A stretch of DNA of 64,000 bases from Cliona cf. orientalis (Eukaryota > Porifera > Demospongiae > Clionaida > Clionaidae), in contig OZ005689.1 of assembly GCA_963930775.1 (NCBI GenBank), forward strand, positions 10,819,079 to 10,883,078, written 5' to 3'. The notes below the pieces were generated by a model. It had not been told where the DNA came from and searched no databases. It saw only the letters and a list, made by a program, of their open reading frames with translations. Position numbers and translations under genes: made by a program. Positions within the stretch are counted from its first letter, which is position 1. Every line of letters begins with the position of its first letter. Below, one piece after another: positions 1-11,339 of this stretch.

Positions 1-260
1 CTTCGGGTTGCACCTAGTTGTAAGACTGAGTAGCTACAGATGATAGGCTAACTAGAACCCCCCCCCCCCTCCTCTCTGGCAACAGAACTAAGAAAACTGC
101 TGTTGTGGCTCACCTTAGCATGCTTCAGCGGAAAATTCGTTCAAAAATCGATCGGTTGGGCTTGTACTAGTGGTAGTTCATGTAGTTGCTCTCAAACAAT
201 CAAAACGGGCGTGGTTTTTAGCCGAAGTGGGCGTGGCTTCTAAATTTTTGATTCGGTAAA
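1..260 (-). repeat. Partial MITE copy, cut by window edge
   Basis: This stretch is an inverted copy of the MITE at 2598-2933. Shared blocks include the CAAAAATCGATCGGT region, GCTCACCTTAGCATGCTT and the two nearby GGGCGTGG blocks. Its outer end lies off the window. No coding signal is visible. Confidence 0.7.
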
Positions 261-850
261 ATAAAAGCTCGATTTGTGTACAAAGTAAAGTGCTCATTAC
301 AAGAATAGTTAGGCCATACCTATTTGATATATTGTTGCTCGGACATAGACCAGTGCAAATCAGAGTCGGTTGGTCGAGAAAAAAAGAAAAAGAAAGCAAT
401 TAACACCTCACTTTACCATGAATGATAGAGAGCCAACAGTTTGCACGCAGGGGTCAATATTTCTCCAAGCAGTTGTCATTGTGCCTGATCAGACAGCTGG
501 TGCGCATGCGTGCAATGTGTTGACACACCCACTTTTTTTTTTACAATGGACAAAATGCAGGGTCGGTCGGGTCCGAGCAACAAAACATTGAATAGGTATG
601 GCCTTACTTGGCGTTACCTACAAGCATACGCTCCAACTTTTCCTGAATAGCGCCAGGGACATAGACCACACCCACTAGATCCGCCTATCATTAATTAAAA
701 CTCCACTCACACCACACCCAATATGATTGAATTTGATGACCACAGTGCCCAGAATATACTTTCTAGAGCATGAATTTGTAAGCCTAGTGGACCTCCTGTA
801 GTGTTGCTACCACAAAAACCAAAGTTTGTAAGGTAGCTACTACCACAAGC
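261..850. other. No gene seen; AT-rich spacer
   Basis: Only short ORFs without codon structure, splice context or recognisable residues are present. Nothing beyond unique-looking intergenic sequence can be supported. Confidence 0.5.
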
Positions 851-980
851 AGCATTAAGGATGGAATCGGATAAGATACGCAATTATGTCATTACCCGCT
901 GCGGATATGATCTAAATGAAGTGCACCCTGCAGAGAGCGAGACTCGGTCGAGCTGTCGCACGAAGAAGCGAGGCTATAAC

Positions 981-1332
981 AGGGCCGTAGGAAGGGATTT
1001 ACAACTGGGGAGGCTCTAGCTATGAAGTGTTTTGTGATAACTAAGCGTACGCGCAAATTTTTTAGGCCACGCCCAAAAATAATTAAACCACGCCCAAAAT
1101 CGCACCGTTCTGCGATGGCGAGCAACTCCATAGGCTTATCGCCTATTGCAGGACTGTGGCTTGCGCTCATACCTAGATTGCTGAATCAGTACAGCTGTTT
1201 TGCGTATGGTTCGCACACCAATCGTGCGCATGTACGTATGTGCATATGCCATAATGATATGGTATTGAAATGGAAGACACAAAAAGTGGGGCGGCTCGAG
1301 CCGCCCCTGCCGCCCTGCCTCCGACGGCCATG
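981..1332. mobile_element. MITE inside foldback arm, TATAA target duplication
   Basis: The ends are inverted: GGGCCGTAGGAAGG at the left and CTGCCTCCGACGGCC at the right. TATAA occurs immediately outside on both sides. Joining the flanks restores continuity with the other arm of the foldback element, as expected for an insertion. Confidence 0.6.
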
Positions 1333-1949
1333 TATAATTACGTGCTATTGAGATGGACGCAGACCTCTCAACTTAGAATTTTAGTTTGGAGTGAGACTTT
1401 AGTCACATTAAATATCAACATTATAAAAGGGGTGATAATCATTACAAACCATTCGCAATTGAATTGAAAACAAGTTATTGTGAGTTATGTTCTCTTGTGC
1501 TGATCTCTTGTGGCCTTGGCGTTTTCGAGTATGGTGGCAGAGGGTTTCCATTGAAGGGGTTTTTTAATGTGTGTCTTCAAAGCAGCTACTTGCATGGTGA
1601 GGAAAGTACACCTTCCAAACTCAATAAACTCCGTGATGGGAAGAATTCTCTGAACTAGCTACTATCATCATCTGACATGATCATGTCCATGTAAACATAG
1701 ATTCTATATCACCCACTAATCTATGATATAATCTCGCCTCCATAGCTAGCTACTTGATGATATTAGCAACAGCCGAAAGAGTGTCCTGGCTCCGTGATAA
1801 GTTTGTTGACCCTGGAATATATATCCCTTGAATGAGCTCCATGCAACAGTGTAGATTTTAGTCACGAGACTGAGTCACATCATCGCCATGTAATACTATG
1901 CGCATGCGCATTACTGTAGTCAATTGCCCCACCCAGCAAAGTATGGGTA

Positions 1950-2282
1950 TATAGAGGGATTCCACAAATCGATTATCCCGCGGCGCTAATTAGCTAAGCG
2001 GCTGAAGGCGACGTACCACGCCTACTGCCACACCCTTTGTGGGCAAAAAGGCCAACTGCTGCATATTGTTGTATTGAAACGTGTCAATTTTTTTTCGAAA
2101 ATGAGCGACTATTTCGAAGGTCTGAGCAATAAAGCGAAGAATAGATACAAAGAGAAGCTCCATGCAGTCGGTCTTGGTATCCAAGACGAGCCTGAGAACA
2201 GCAGTAGGCGTAAAACGTCGACTTCGGCCGCTTAGCTAATTAGCGCCGCGGGATAATCGATTTGCGGAATCCCTCTATAGCT
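1950..2282. mobile_element. MITE with about 55-bp inverted ends
   Basis: TATAGAGGGATTCC followed by the GATTATCCCGCGGCGCTAAT block at the left is mirrored at 2217-2280, with a few mismatches. TA flanks each side. There is no coding content. Confidence 0.7.
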
Positions 2283-2597
2283 ACTGAAAAGTCATGTGAA
2301 TGGCCAGGGTGATCGTGAGAACGTGAGAGATAGCCTAAAATCGTGTGTCACACGACGAAATCGTGAGAGTTGAGAGGTCTGTGGACGTGGAGTATGAGTG
2401 TCTCTCTTCTTAACAGGTAGCTGTAATGTCTGCAGAGTTTGGCACAAAATCACTGTTAGTGTGGCTTCGCTAGACTATAGAATATATATCCAGACTTCAC
2501 CAATAAGTCTCTAAATTCAACTTATGCACGAAGATATATATGCATAGTCTTTTGCAGACATTAATTAGGTGGGGATAAAGCTGCTTGGCAAAACTAC

Positions 2598-2933
2598 CAG
2601 TGGTGGATCTAGGATTTCCTGAAGGGGGGTTCTGTTTTACCCTTGCGCGCGAAGCGCGCGCAAATTTTAGAAGCCACGCCCACTTTCGGCTAAAAACCAC
2701 GCCCATTTCGATCGTTTGAGAGCAACTACCACTGGTACCAGCCCCACCGATCGATTTTTGAACAAATTTTCTGCTGAAGCATGCTAAGGTGAGCCATAAT
2801 AGCAGTTTTCTTGGTTCTATAGCCAGAGAGGCGGGTTCCAGTTAGCCTATCATCAGTACTTCTTAGTACCGTTAGGTGCACCCCAAAGGGGGGTTCGGTC
2901 GAAACCTCCGAAACCCCCCTAAATCCGCCACTG
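2598..2933. mobile_element. MITE, CAGTGG(T/C)GGAT ends
   Basis: The inverted ends are CAGTGGTGGATCTAGGA at the left and CCTAAATCCGCCACTG at the right. The interior holds a perfect GCGCGC-rich hairpin near 2645-2662. A second copy lies at the window start in opposite orientation. Confidence 0.7.
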
Positions 2934-3239
2934 ACTACCTGGATATTGAAATACACCAACACACATCTAGTCTCACAATCGCGCAAAGCCGCACACTGGC
3001 TCCGTGACTGATTTTGCGCCAAACTCTGACATTATAGCTACTTGTTAAGAAGAGAGACACTCACACTCCATATCCATCTCAATAGCACGTCATTTTAGCC
3101 TCACTTCTTCATGCGACAGCTCGACTGAGTCTCGCTCTCTGCAGGGTGCACTTTATTTAGATCACACCCGCAGCGTGTAATGACGTAATTGCGTATGTTG
3201 GATTCCATATCCGATTCCATCCTTAATTGGTGCGTGGAT

Positions 3240-3391
3240 TGAGCATAACTATTTTGTATGTTTTAGGCAAAGTGTGCACAATATTTCATTGTGTATTTTG
3301 TGTGTAGCAGTTTGATAATTATTTTGGACAAGCTTTAATAGTAATTGTTCTAGACAAGTTTGACAATTGTTTTATGTGTATCTTGTAAGTC

Positions 3392-3445
<54 letters not shown>

Positions 3446-4110
3446 AGGCCGGGAGGGAGGGAGAGAGGGAGAGAGAGAGAGAGACTCTGAGAGAAAGAGA
3501 AAGAGAGGGAGAAAGAGAGAGCTAGAGATCATGCAAGATTATGCATCAATGCATGAAATACTGGCAGCTTGTCTAGCATTGATCCCTTGAAACAAACAAA
3601 CCAAAGCCATACTGTAAAATTCTTGTACAAACTTGGCATTTTCCACTTTCTAGGAAGCCACAGCATGCTTCTTTATCACTACCCTTGGAATGAGCCACTT
3701 ATAAACCGTGGTGTAGAGGCTTCTTAAAACTCATAAACCTAAAATCACCAACATTAGTTCAAATTAAGTGAGATTATTTGAAGCACTTGGTTACTTGTCT
3801 TTGTCATTAGGAAACAAACTTGCTTTCATCTCAGGACAGTGGTAGAGATCCATAATTACAGAAATTTGCAACAAAAGAAAGAAGCCTATTCGATATAGGT
3901 ATAATTATAATATTGAATCAAAAGCTGCTCATTAAGTGAAGTGGGTATAGCTAGTAGATTAAAAAAATGGATTCAGAAATGTTATTCTTCCAGATATTAT
4001 AAACTTAAATATGTCACAGTAGTAAGAGAGCTATACAAGATTGTATATATAGATACATGACAGCATCATGAAGGCTATCAGTTTTAGTCTCATGCAGGGA
4101 AAATTATTTG
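3240..4110. repeat. GA microsatellite in otherwise empty spacer
   Basis: Positions 3396-3520 are a GA-dinucleotide tract grading into GGGA repeats. ORFs across it on both strands are low-complexity artefacts. The flanks hold no recognisable gene. Confidence 0.9.
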
Positions 4111-4112
4111 AA

Positions 4113-5136
4113 TTAAGGTACCATTTAATTGCGTGGGCGTGAGCGTCAGGAATGGCTAATTCAATTAGCGAATCGAGAAGGGGCGTGGCCGAAGAGGCCA
4201 TACGAGTGCTTTTGGTCGAAGGTGGGCGTGTCCAGAATCGGCCAGGGATGATTATGCGCGTGTAATTAGCGACCGGAAGTGGCCCCTGAAGAAAAGGCCG
4301 GTAATTGCCCACATCAAAGCAAGATCAAAGCATTCTTTCTTAACTATTAACCGCAACGACTTAAAAAAAAAAAAAAAAAAAAAAAAAAAGCTTATTAGGC
4401 CTAATTAAGCGTGTGGGCGTGTTCCTGGCACTGTGTGGAGTGTGTGCGTGTGCGTTAATGCAGGTTTTATTGCTTCCGATTGGGCGTGGCTTCACGGGCC
4501 AGTGCTTGGACATCGGCGCCTGGGACTTGGCCTCGGCGATAGGTGGGCGTGTCCCGGAAGCGGTGGTGACCTTTGAACCCCGCGAGGAGGCTTTGGGGGC
4601 GTGGCAGGAGGTCAAAGGTGAGGCCATGTCTGTTAATGAGGCACTGTACGCCGGTGCGATCGAGGGGACCGTACGGCTGGACGGAAGCTGACGATGGTTT
4701 GAAGCGGATGTGGTTGCGATGACGTGTTGTTACTCCGCCCACACAGGAAATGAGGTGAGCTCTTGCGTGGGCGGTGTGGCAGAACGGCCTCCAAGTGTTT
4801 GTGTGTGTTTTGGCCTTGAGGAAGCTGTGTGTTTTAATTGGGATTGATTGTGGGCTTCCGGTGGACATCCGGTGGTTAGTAGGCACTTGATTGAGAATGG
4901 TGGTCCTTGGGGAACAGGGTGGGGCTGTTTTGGGCGTGGCCTGGCCCCTCCCTTCCGGCTCGGCTTCCGGTCCATGGAGGATATTAAATGAACACTTCCG
5001 GCTCTAGCAGCCACACCCCTGAGACCTGTGCAATTAAAAGGGCGTGGTTACACCACATGCACCTCACTAATGACTTTGATGTGGTTTAGGTGTCATATCC
5101 CCCACCTCACGCCCACGCAATTTAATGGTACCTTAA
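4113..5136. mobile_element. 1.02 kb TTAA-flanked non-autonomous element, copy 1
   Basis: The element is bounded by TTAA at each end, with inverted ends GGTACCATTTAATTGCGTGG and its complement (one mismatch over about 27 bp). It is far more GC-rich than its surroundings and rich in GGGCGTGG motifs. It carries an internal A-tract (4362-4389). TTAA duplication is the hallmark of piggyBac-class transposases, but no transposase is encoded. The copy at 46443-47457 is almost identical and differs mainly in A-tract length. Overlapping ORFs on both strands (4413-4691 plus, 4467-4886 minus) are conserved between copies only because the DNA is, and show no known motif. Confidence 0.85.
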
Positions 5137-5458
5137 TATTTAAGTAGGATATTAAGTTTTTGTTCGCTATTACAGATTTCTTTCCTCACATATAACCGTA
5201 TGGCTGAAAATTTAGAGGGAGCCAATTTTCGTGGTTTTCGCAGTTAACTGGTGATCCATGAAAATTAAATCCACAAAATAAAGAGTCTAAGCACACATTC
5301 TCACGATGTCGACAGTTGAATAATGGGCTCTTCAAGTGTTCAACGAAGTACTGCGCATGCGCATACTGTGCTATCAACACGTGCTTCTTTGGACTTTGTA
5401 CTTCTGCGCCAGTCCTTGATCGCTGCTAGACGTTCTCAAAGCTCCCCAAGCATCTGAC

Positions 5459-5823
5459 CTAATAGGAAAGAAGAAGATTGATCCGCCCGTTGGCCAAAAA
5501 AGGTCCAGAGGTCAAGGTTCTAGTGAGCCAAAGTCCGTCAGTGCAAAAGATCGAGTCGGAATGAATTTCCTGACGAGTGCTTGACTGTTAGTAGAGATGG
5601 AAAACTATTTTGTAGTGCCTGTAGGGAAGAGCTAAGTCCGAGAAAGAACATTATCACCAATCATATCGCCTGCAAGAAGCACCTGACAAGCAAGGAGAAG
5701 GTCAGGACAAGTAAAGCTAAAGACAAAACTATGATGATTGACAGACTGAGGATCTATGATGCTGAGCACCACCCTGCATGTGTCGGTGAAACTCCGCCAA
5801 TGAGTCAGTGTGTGTATAGCTAG
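5459..5823 (+). pseudogene. Fragment of BED/CGGBP1-like hAT-type protein
   Basis: A basic segment beginning after a TAG splice-like acceptor at 5459 is followed, in another frame from about 5562, by a short zinc-finger-like unit. That unit has CSAC followed by a conserved INxH-type stretch (NHIACKKH), then a lysine-rich helix. This order resembles the N-terminal zinc finger of CGGBP1-like proteins and related hAT transposases, as known from those families. The frame changes around 5560-5570, and the reading frame stops at 5823 without any catalytic or dimerisation domain. I read it as a truncated, frameshifted relic. It could alternatively be a 5' exon of a gene whose remaining exons are lost. 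Confidence 0.5.
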
Positions 5824-6028
5824 TCTCAAGGTTTTGAAGATGTTTTTGCGTGCTGCCATCCCTCTCACAAAACTATATAGACGCTTTCCGTGATCTACTC
5901 AAGGAAAATGTCGTACGGTCCCTATTATTTTTGAATAATAGGGACATACTGTTGAATAATAGGGAGCAAATTTGTGAATAAAATATTTGAATAATAGGCA
6001 AATTTAAGTGAATAATTAGCTCAGGCCT

Positions 6029-6393
6029 ACCCTGTAGCCACATAGCGTAGTATTGCAACACTATGAGGCACACATGTAGCGGTTTCATGACGTGACGACC
6101 CTTTCCAACACAGTACTTGAGCATGCGCAGTCGCATCCGCATACTATTATGCTAAAAGAGTGGGTGTGGTCGATAAACCACAGGCATACTGAACAGAAAA
6201 TGCACGATTTGTAGCACAAGTAAGCCTTTTTGAGAAATTCGAAGCGCGTACAAACAATTTTTTCACCGATATCTACCGATTGGTTGTGCTTATAGCACGC
6301 ACAGACGCCTAGAACTCGAGATCTGGCGATTTTCGTGCCGACAACAGACAGACAAACCAATTGCTTTACCCCTTGCGCATGCGCGCGGGGTAA
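6029..6393 (+). repeat. SINE-like hairpin-ended repeat, copy 1
   Basis: This is a member of a family repeated at least seven times in the window. The 3' end is a near-perfect palindrome, TTACCCC, a GCGCATGCGC core, then GGGGTAA. It is preceded by AGATCTGGCGATTTTCGTGC and a CGACA-rich tract. No coding function is inferred. Confidence 0.75.
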
Positions 6394-6708
6394 CAATCTC
6401 AGGAAGCCATTTCCTTTCCGGGGGGGGGGGGGGGGGGGAATACAATATGCAGAGACTGTAATTATTATAGGCTATAAGATAGGCTGGCCAGGCCAGGGAT
6501 TCAGGGATGCATTGATGACAGATCTGCACTCTTTTCGACCATAACCAAGTTTAACTCAATTAGTATGTCATTCTGGTGCTCTGATAGGGCAAGCACTGGT
6601 ATGGCTGCTCTCCACCTCTGATAATCGTAGCCACTGGAGGGTGCATGCACCAGACCAGCGGAGTGAAATGCTATTATTATAATTATTATGATGACACTAT
6701 AGCTAGCC

Positions 6709-7550
6709 CACTGCAAAAACAAAAGGGTTAGTTTAATCCAACTTAGTTGCACTGATGAACATACCAACAATTCATAATAATTATTATTCAGCTATCCATG
6801 ATTAATTTTACATCAAAGTGTTCCATTACATAATATAACATACAGCTATAATATATTATTATGATTGAAGCAAACTGCTCAGTTGCTGTATTTAATTGTT
6901 ATAATTGTTATGGTCTAACAAGGATAGCTATATAATGAGGGGAGAGTCTTAGACTTTTAAGTAAATAAAGTTGTAATTACTACTAATATTTCAATTAAGT
7001 ACTTCCTGTACTTGTCCTATAGCTCTGTATAGCAACTGCATGCACATCTTTCTTAGTGTATAGTTGGAAATTTGTAGTAATTACAACTTGTTTACTTTAA
7101 AATCTGAGACCCACCTCATTTATTTATATAGCAATGAAATCCCAGCCTCAGATGGCAGTCTGCTAGTCTAATAGGGATTAAATTTCTAGCCTAACCAATA
7201 ATATTACTACAAATACTGAAATTGAGTAATTTATTTATTTAACTCTAACTGCACACATGTCTCATTGACAAATATTATGTGATTCAGATACATCTATGAT
7301 AATCTGCAGAGCTAAGGGAATAAATAAAGTATTATTGCTGTAGACTTTCCCCACAGAATTACAAAATTTGAAACCCTGCAGAGTACTCTTAATCAATTAG
7401 ATAACGATAATTTTGACTTGAACCACTCACATAATACACTTTGATTATAAATTATTCCAAAATCATGGATGACTGCATATATACGTACATTGTCTTTCAG
7501 TGCAACTCAGGTAACTTAACTTGGGTTAAACTAACCCTTTTGTTTTTGCA

Positions 7551-7553
<3 letters not shown>
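6709..7553. mobile_element. 845-bp MITE with CACTGCAAAAAC ends, copy 1
   Basis: The inverted ends begin CACTGCAAAAACAAAAGGG and are mirrored at 7510-7553 through the GGTTAGTTTAA block. CACTG termini resemble those of EnSpm/CACTA and Chapaev elements. No matching target duplication is evident. A second, right-truncated copy lies at 10628-11140. Confidence 0.7.

Positions 7554-7587
<34 letters not shown>
7554..7587. repeat. TA microsatellite
   Basis: This is a run of alternating TA immediately beyond the right end of the CACTG MITE. Confidence 0.95.
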
Positions 7588-7589
<2 letters not shown>

Positions 7590-7697
7590 TGCAATGGAAT
7601 CTCTGCAATCAGATGCTTATGTACATAGCTACATGTATGCAAAATTTCTTTAAAGCACACAAGAAATTTTCTATAGTTAGGATCTAGTACATGATAT

Positions 7698-8116
7698 TAA
7701 CTAGAGCTCTATAGAGCACATACACCGCGCACGCTGCTGCATCGATGTCAGAACATATTGATGGTCACAGACTCTGGTCAGGGAGCTCAATGATGTGATC
7801 AGCCTGTTGACGACCTATACCTACATAATATGGTGCCAGGTTGTGCACATGAGCAGAGAGCATGCATAGTGGGCACTGGGTAGTGTCCATAGGCGTGGCC
7901 AACGAAACACAGTATTTGCAACGCTCGTGGGCCTTGCCAAACGATTCGAAGCATGCTCATGAAGCTAGTTTTTTGGCGTTATTGACAGATACGTTGCATT
8001 TACAAGTCGCTCAGATGCCTAGATCTCCAGATCTGGCGATTTTATGCTAATGACTGACAATGACAGATGACAGACAAAACCAATTACATTACCCCTTGCG
8101 AATGCGCGCGGGGTAA
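7698..8116 (+). repeat. SINE-like hairpin-ended repeat, diverged copy
   Basis: It starts with CTAGAGCTCTATAGAGCACA and ends in the ACCCCTTGCG...GCGCGGGGTAA hairpin. It is more diverged than the other copies, with mismatches inside the terminal palindrome. Confidence 0.65.
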
Positions 8117-8900
8117 CTATCCCAGAAAGAGGACATGTACCCCTCCCTTAATTAATCACGATGCATCTTTCCAGCTACATGGAAATTATCACTAAAGTAA
8201 TTAATAACATAATCTCTTTGATCAAGACACCTAGACAGCTCCTCAGGCTTATTCCCATGCAGCTTTTTCAAATCAATCAGTGTTCCACTCTGAAAGCTGG
8301 GAAGGGGCCTGTGTGGACGAAGCCAGAGATGAAGCTATACCTACATAGCTATATTATACCACAGAGAGGAGAGCTGTGGTTATTAATTGTTGCCTTTCAA
8401 CGATTGGAGTTCCAATAATTATATAGCAACTACAAGCTGAGTTTTCAGAGAATGTGCAACTATTACCACTACTTCGGAGTGAATGTACAGTGCATCTTAT
8501 GTCACTATCAGGATGAATTATCCACCACCTTAAATAACATTAACATGTACCTCCTGCTTTGATGTTTACTGGGTGCTAGCGATGTGTGTATGGCCAAGGT
8601 GACTATAAGGCCGGCACATACCTGCACACATTACTTACATGTAGCACCTCTAACAAAAATAATACTCACCCTTTGACGGTCTACATCTTGAATATACTGG
8701 ATATAGTGTGTGCATGATGTTTGTTGGAATTCACATAAAATTAATATCGTATCAGCTTAGTACTTTAATAGTTAGCTCTCTTAAACCACAATGCAGATCT
8801 AGAGACATGGATGGTATGGGGATTAGGCTTGTGTACTTCTTACCACCGTACTAGTGCTACGTGCTCGTGACTTCCTACGCGCTCACTCAAGCGAGGCGAG
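8117..8900. other. No gene recognised
   Basis: An 85-codon ORF (8161-8418 plus) has no start context, splice context or family features. The rest is AT-rich spacer. Confidence 0.4.
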
Positions 8901-8953
8901 TGGTACTTATAGCTGCTATGGTACAATAGCTACTAGACTAGTTTATGGAGTAC

Positions 8954-9133
8954 CTTCTCCACGCAAGCCACGTGGCAACGGGCATAGTTGGAAGCATCTC
9001 GTTCACTCGTCCAAGGTAGCAGCTCAGAGAGGCTTCTCCCCGGCCGACAGCTGCTCGAACTCGTCCTGTAGGCCGCGGACACGAGAGCGGCCAGTGATAA
9101 CATAAGGCACTCAGCCACAAGAATTCGCATCAT
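8954..9133 (-). CDS. Possible first exon of a small secreted Cys-containing protein
   Basis: From ATG at 9131-9133 (a second ATG follows directly) the minus strand encodes a typical signal peptide. It is a short basic start, a hydrophobic LVAECLMLSLAALVSA core, and a small-residue cleavage region. About 35 polar residues with a CxxxC pair near the end follow. The frame runs in phase 0 into GTACTC at 8952, a plausible splice donor. No downstream exon could be identified with confidence. The local CpG-rich composition may reflect a promoter or first exon. The Cys spacing is too short to assign a family. A chance ORF in GC-rich DNA is the main alternative. Confidence 0.35.
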
Positions 9134-9210
9134 TCACCAAGAAAAGATCGAAAGTCAGCTGCTGAATGCTTATCAGGTCAGTAGAAACTCATACGGTCTC
9201 GTAGCTCTGT

Positions 9211-9690
9211 TAGGCCACTCCAAGTCAATCATTAGTTTCTGGTCACTGCACACCAGTTGTCTTAAGTACATGCGGGCGGGCGGGTGTGGGACTATGACTG
9301 ATTGAATTAAGACAGGAAGAGGAAGTACTTAAACCATACCATAAATGCATGGTCAGCAAACCTCGAGTGTAAACAGTAGCCTGTCAGATCATATCAGCTA
9401 GCTATGAGCTGTTGAAGTACACTGGCAGGTCAACAGTAAAATTTAATGCAGGATGACGAACTGATGTGACACAGTGAAGTTTAGAGTACTCGATTTGTGA
9501 TCATGTGCAGCAAGGCAATGAGCATTGAGATCGAGATCTCGAGAGTATCATAATATTTTATGATGACTCAATACGTGTAATTTTACGTCATCTTTTCTAT
9601 GAATATCATTATAGTCCTCATAAACTGGCTTTTCAAAATATCATGCGGGCGGATGAACAAAAACTAATGATTGATTTGGAGTGGCCTTAG
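9211..9690. mobile_element. MITE, AGGCCACTCCAAGTCAATCA ends, copy 1
   Basis: The ends AGGCCACTCCAAGTCAATCA and ATTGATTTGGAGTGGCCT are inverted. The interior holds CCCGCCCGCATG-type blocks near both ends. A full copy in opposite orientation lies at 56590-57043. End fragments lie near 34540-34600 and 46361-46437. Confidence 0.8.
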
Positions 9691-9819
9691 ATGGTCAGTG
9701 TCTGATCCCTACGCTTCAATCCCAGTTGCTTTTTTGAGTGATGCGATGGCTATTGGTTGTGTTTCAGGGTCAAATAGATGTTTATGTAAAAGTAGCTATA
9801 GAAATTGCCATGATTAGCT

Positions 9820-10535
9820 ATATCATGGGAAGATTTTACGTGACTTATTCCTTGGGTTAATCATGGGAAGATTTTACGTGACTTGCACCTTGATTTAATC
9901 ATGGGGACATTTTACGGCACATGTAGCTAATTAATGAAAGCCCAGTTGCTAAATGGATTGTATACATGGGAAGATTTTACGTAAGGTCAAAGTACTTACG
10001 TAAAATCTTCCCATATCAAGGGTGTAGACAGGTGGGGGCTTGGGGGGGCTTTAGCCCCCCCACTTTTTGAGCAATAATTTATGTACTATATCAAAATAAT
10101 TATGGAATTGTTAAAATTAGATGAAATTCTAGTTGTATTCACTGTAATCATAGTTGGATAGCCAAAAATATGCAACAAATTTGGGAAATAATTGCTGGAA
10201 ATAGCTGATTTTAAGGTTCTGGACACAATAGGATCAAAAATTTTTGCGCGCTTTGCGCGCAGTTATCACAAAGCCCCCCTACTTTGAAAATTGTGTCTAC
10301 GCCCTTGCATATAATAGGATCCAAGAACACAGTAATCAGGTGAGGATTTATGTGTGGACTTTGACCTCACATAAAATCACAGATTATACTCTGGGCTAAC
10401 ATCGAAATTTGATCCTGCCATACACAGAGACCTTTGACCTCACGTAAAATCTTCCCATATAATATAGCATTAGAGAACACAATAATCAGGTGAGGATTTA
10501 TGTGTGAACTTTGACCTCACATAAAATCTCCCCAA
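9820..10535. repeat. Cluster of ATGGGAAGATTTTACGT motif
   Basis: The motif ATGGGAAGATTTTACGT occurs directly at about 9822, 9861 and 9965, with a variant at 9900. It occurs inverted at about 9997, 10440 and 10517. Two copies at 9965 and 9997 form a hairpin. Spacing is irregular. A MITE (10017-10307) is inserted into the cluster. Confidence 0.75.
10017..10307. mobile_element. MITE, CAAGGGTGTAGAC ends, copy 1
   Basis: The ends CAAGGGTGTAGAC and GTCTACGCCCTTG are inverted and are followed inward by G-rich/C-rich complementary tracts. ATAT lies on both sides, one base away on the right, suggesting a target duplication. Related copies are at 52555-52872 and 63406-63680. Confidence 0.7.
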
Positions 10536-10627
10536 GTAAATAATAGATTACACTCTGGGCTGACATTATTGAAATTATATTCTACCGTACACAGAGAGCC
10601 TTGACCCCATAATATAATATGTATATC

Positions 10628-11140
10628 ACTGCGAAACAAAAGGGTTAGTTTAATCCAACTTAGGTTACCTGATGAACATACCAACAATTCATACTAATTA
10701 TTATTCAATTATCCATGATTTACATCAAAGTATTCTGTTACATATAGCTAATAATATGTAATATACAGCCATATTATAATTAAAGCAAACTGCTCAGTTG
10801 CAGTATTTAATTGTTATGGTCTAACAGGGATAGCTATCATGAGGATAGAGTCTTAGAGTTTTAAGTAAATAAAGTTGTAATTACTACTAATACTTCAATT
10901 TATAAGTATTTTCTGTACTTGTCCTATAGCTCTGTATACATATAGCAACTGCATGGTCATCTTTCTTAGTGTAGTTGCAAATTTGTAGTAATTACAACTT
11001 AAGTTGTTTACTTTAAAATCTAAGATCCCCCTCATTTATTATAGCAATGAAATCTCAGCCTCAGATGGCAGTGTGCTAGTCTAATAGGGATTAAATTTCT
11101 AGCCTAGCCAATTGCTAGAAATACTGAAATTGAGTAATTT
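10628..11140. mobile_element. CACTG-ended MITE, copy 2, right-truncated
   Basis: It matches the left 500 bp or so of the element at 6709-7553, starting with CACTGCGAAACAAAAGGG and continuing in the same order. The right terminal repeat is missing. Confidence 0.7.
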
Positions 11141-11339
11141 GCTTTAAACACGTTCTCTTTTATTTCATCCAATTTTTCTTTTGCAGGATTACAAATAATT
11201 TGATCTATTTCTTTAGCAGGCATGCTAAGAGATCCAGCAATTTTGATAACAAAAACATTTTAACAAAAATGATCACATGAAATTAGCTAAATTGCTAGCA
11301 GCAAAAACGAGATGCCGTAAACTCCAGCCAGTTTCACCT

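Larger units (their letters stand above)
853..3230. mobile_element. Foldback-type element with nested insertions
   Basis: The left arm (853-982, beginning ATTAAGGATGGAATCGGATA) returns as its reverse complement at 3093-3229. The arms share the stretch from TGCACCCTGCAGAGAGCGAG through the CGAGCTGTCGCA block. Further arm sequence (GTGCTATTGAGATGG) lies at 1341-1356 and, inverted, near 3075-3090. The left arm is interrupted by a smaller element (983-1330). Two other MITEs sit in the interior (1952-2280 and 2598-2933). No transposase is encoded, so the whole is non-autonomous. Confidence 0.65.

Noticed and set aside
3350-3590. ORFs on both strands of the GA tract
   Set aside because: They are translations of a microsatellite (Arg-Glu and Ser-Leu runs) with no other content.
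4413-4886. Overlapping ORFs conserved between the two TTAA elements (also 46734-47207)
   Set aside because: Both strands stay open over the same GC-rich DNA, and the copies are too recent for conservation to mean selection. No motif or start context was seen.
9820-10015. CRISPR-like array from repeated 17-bp motif
   Set aside because: Spacing and orientation vary, the repeats are too short, and the sequence is clearly eukaryotic.
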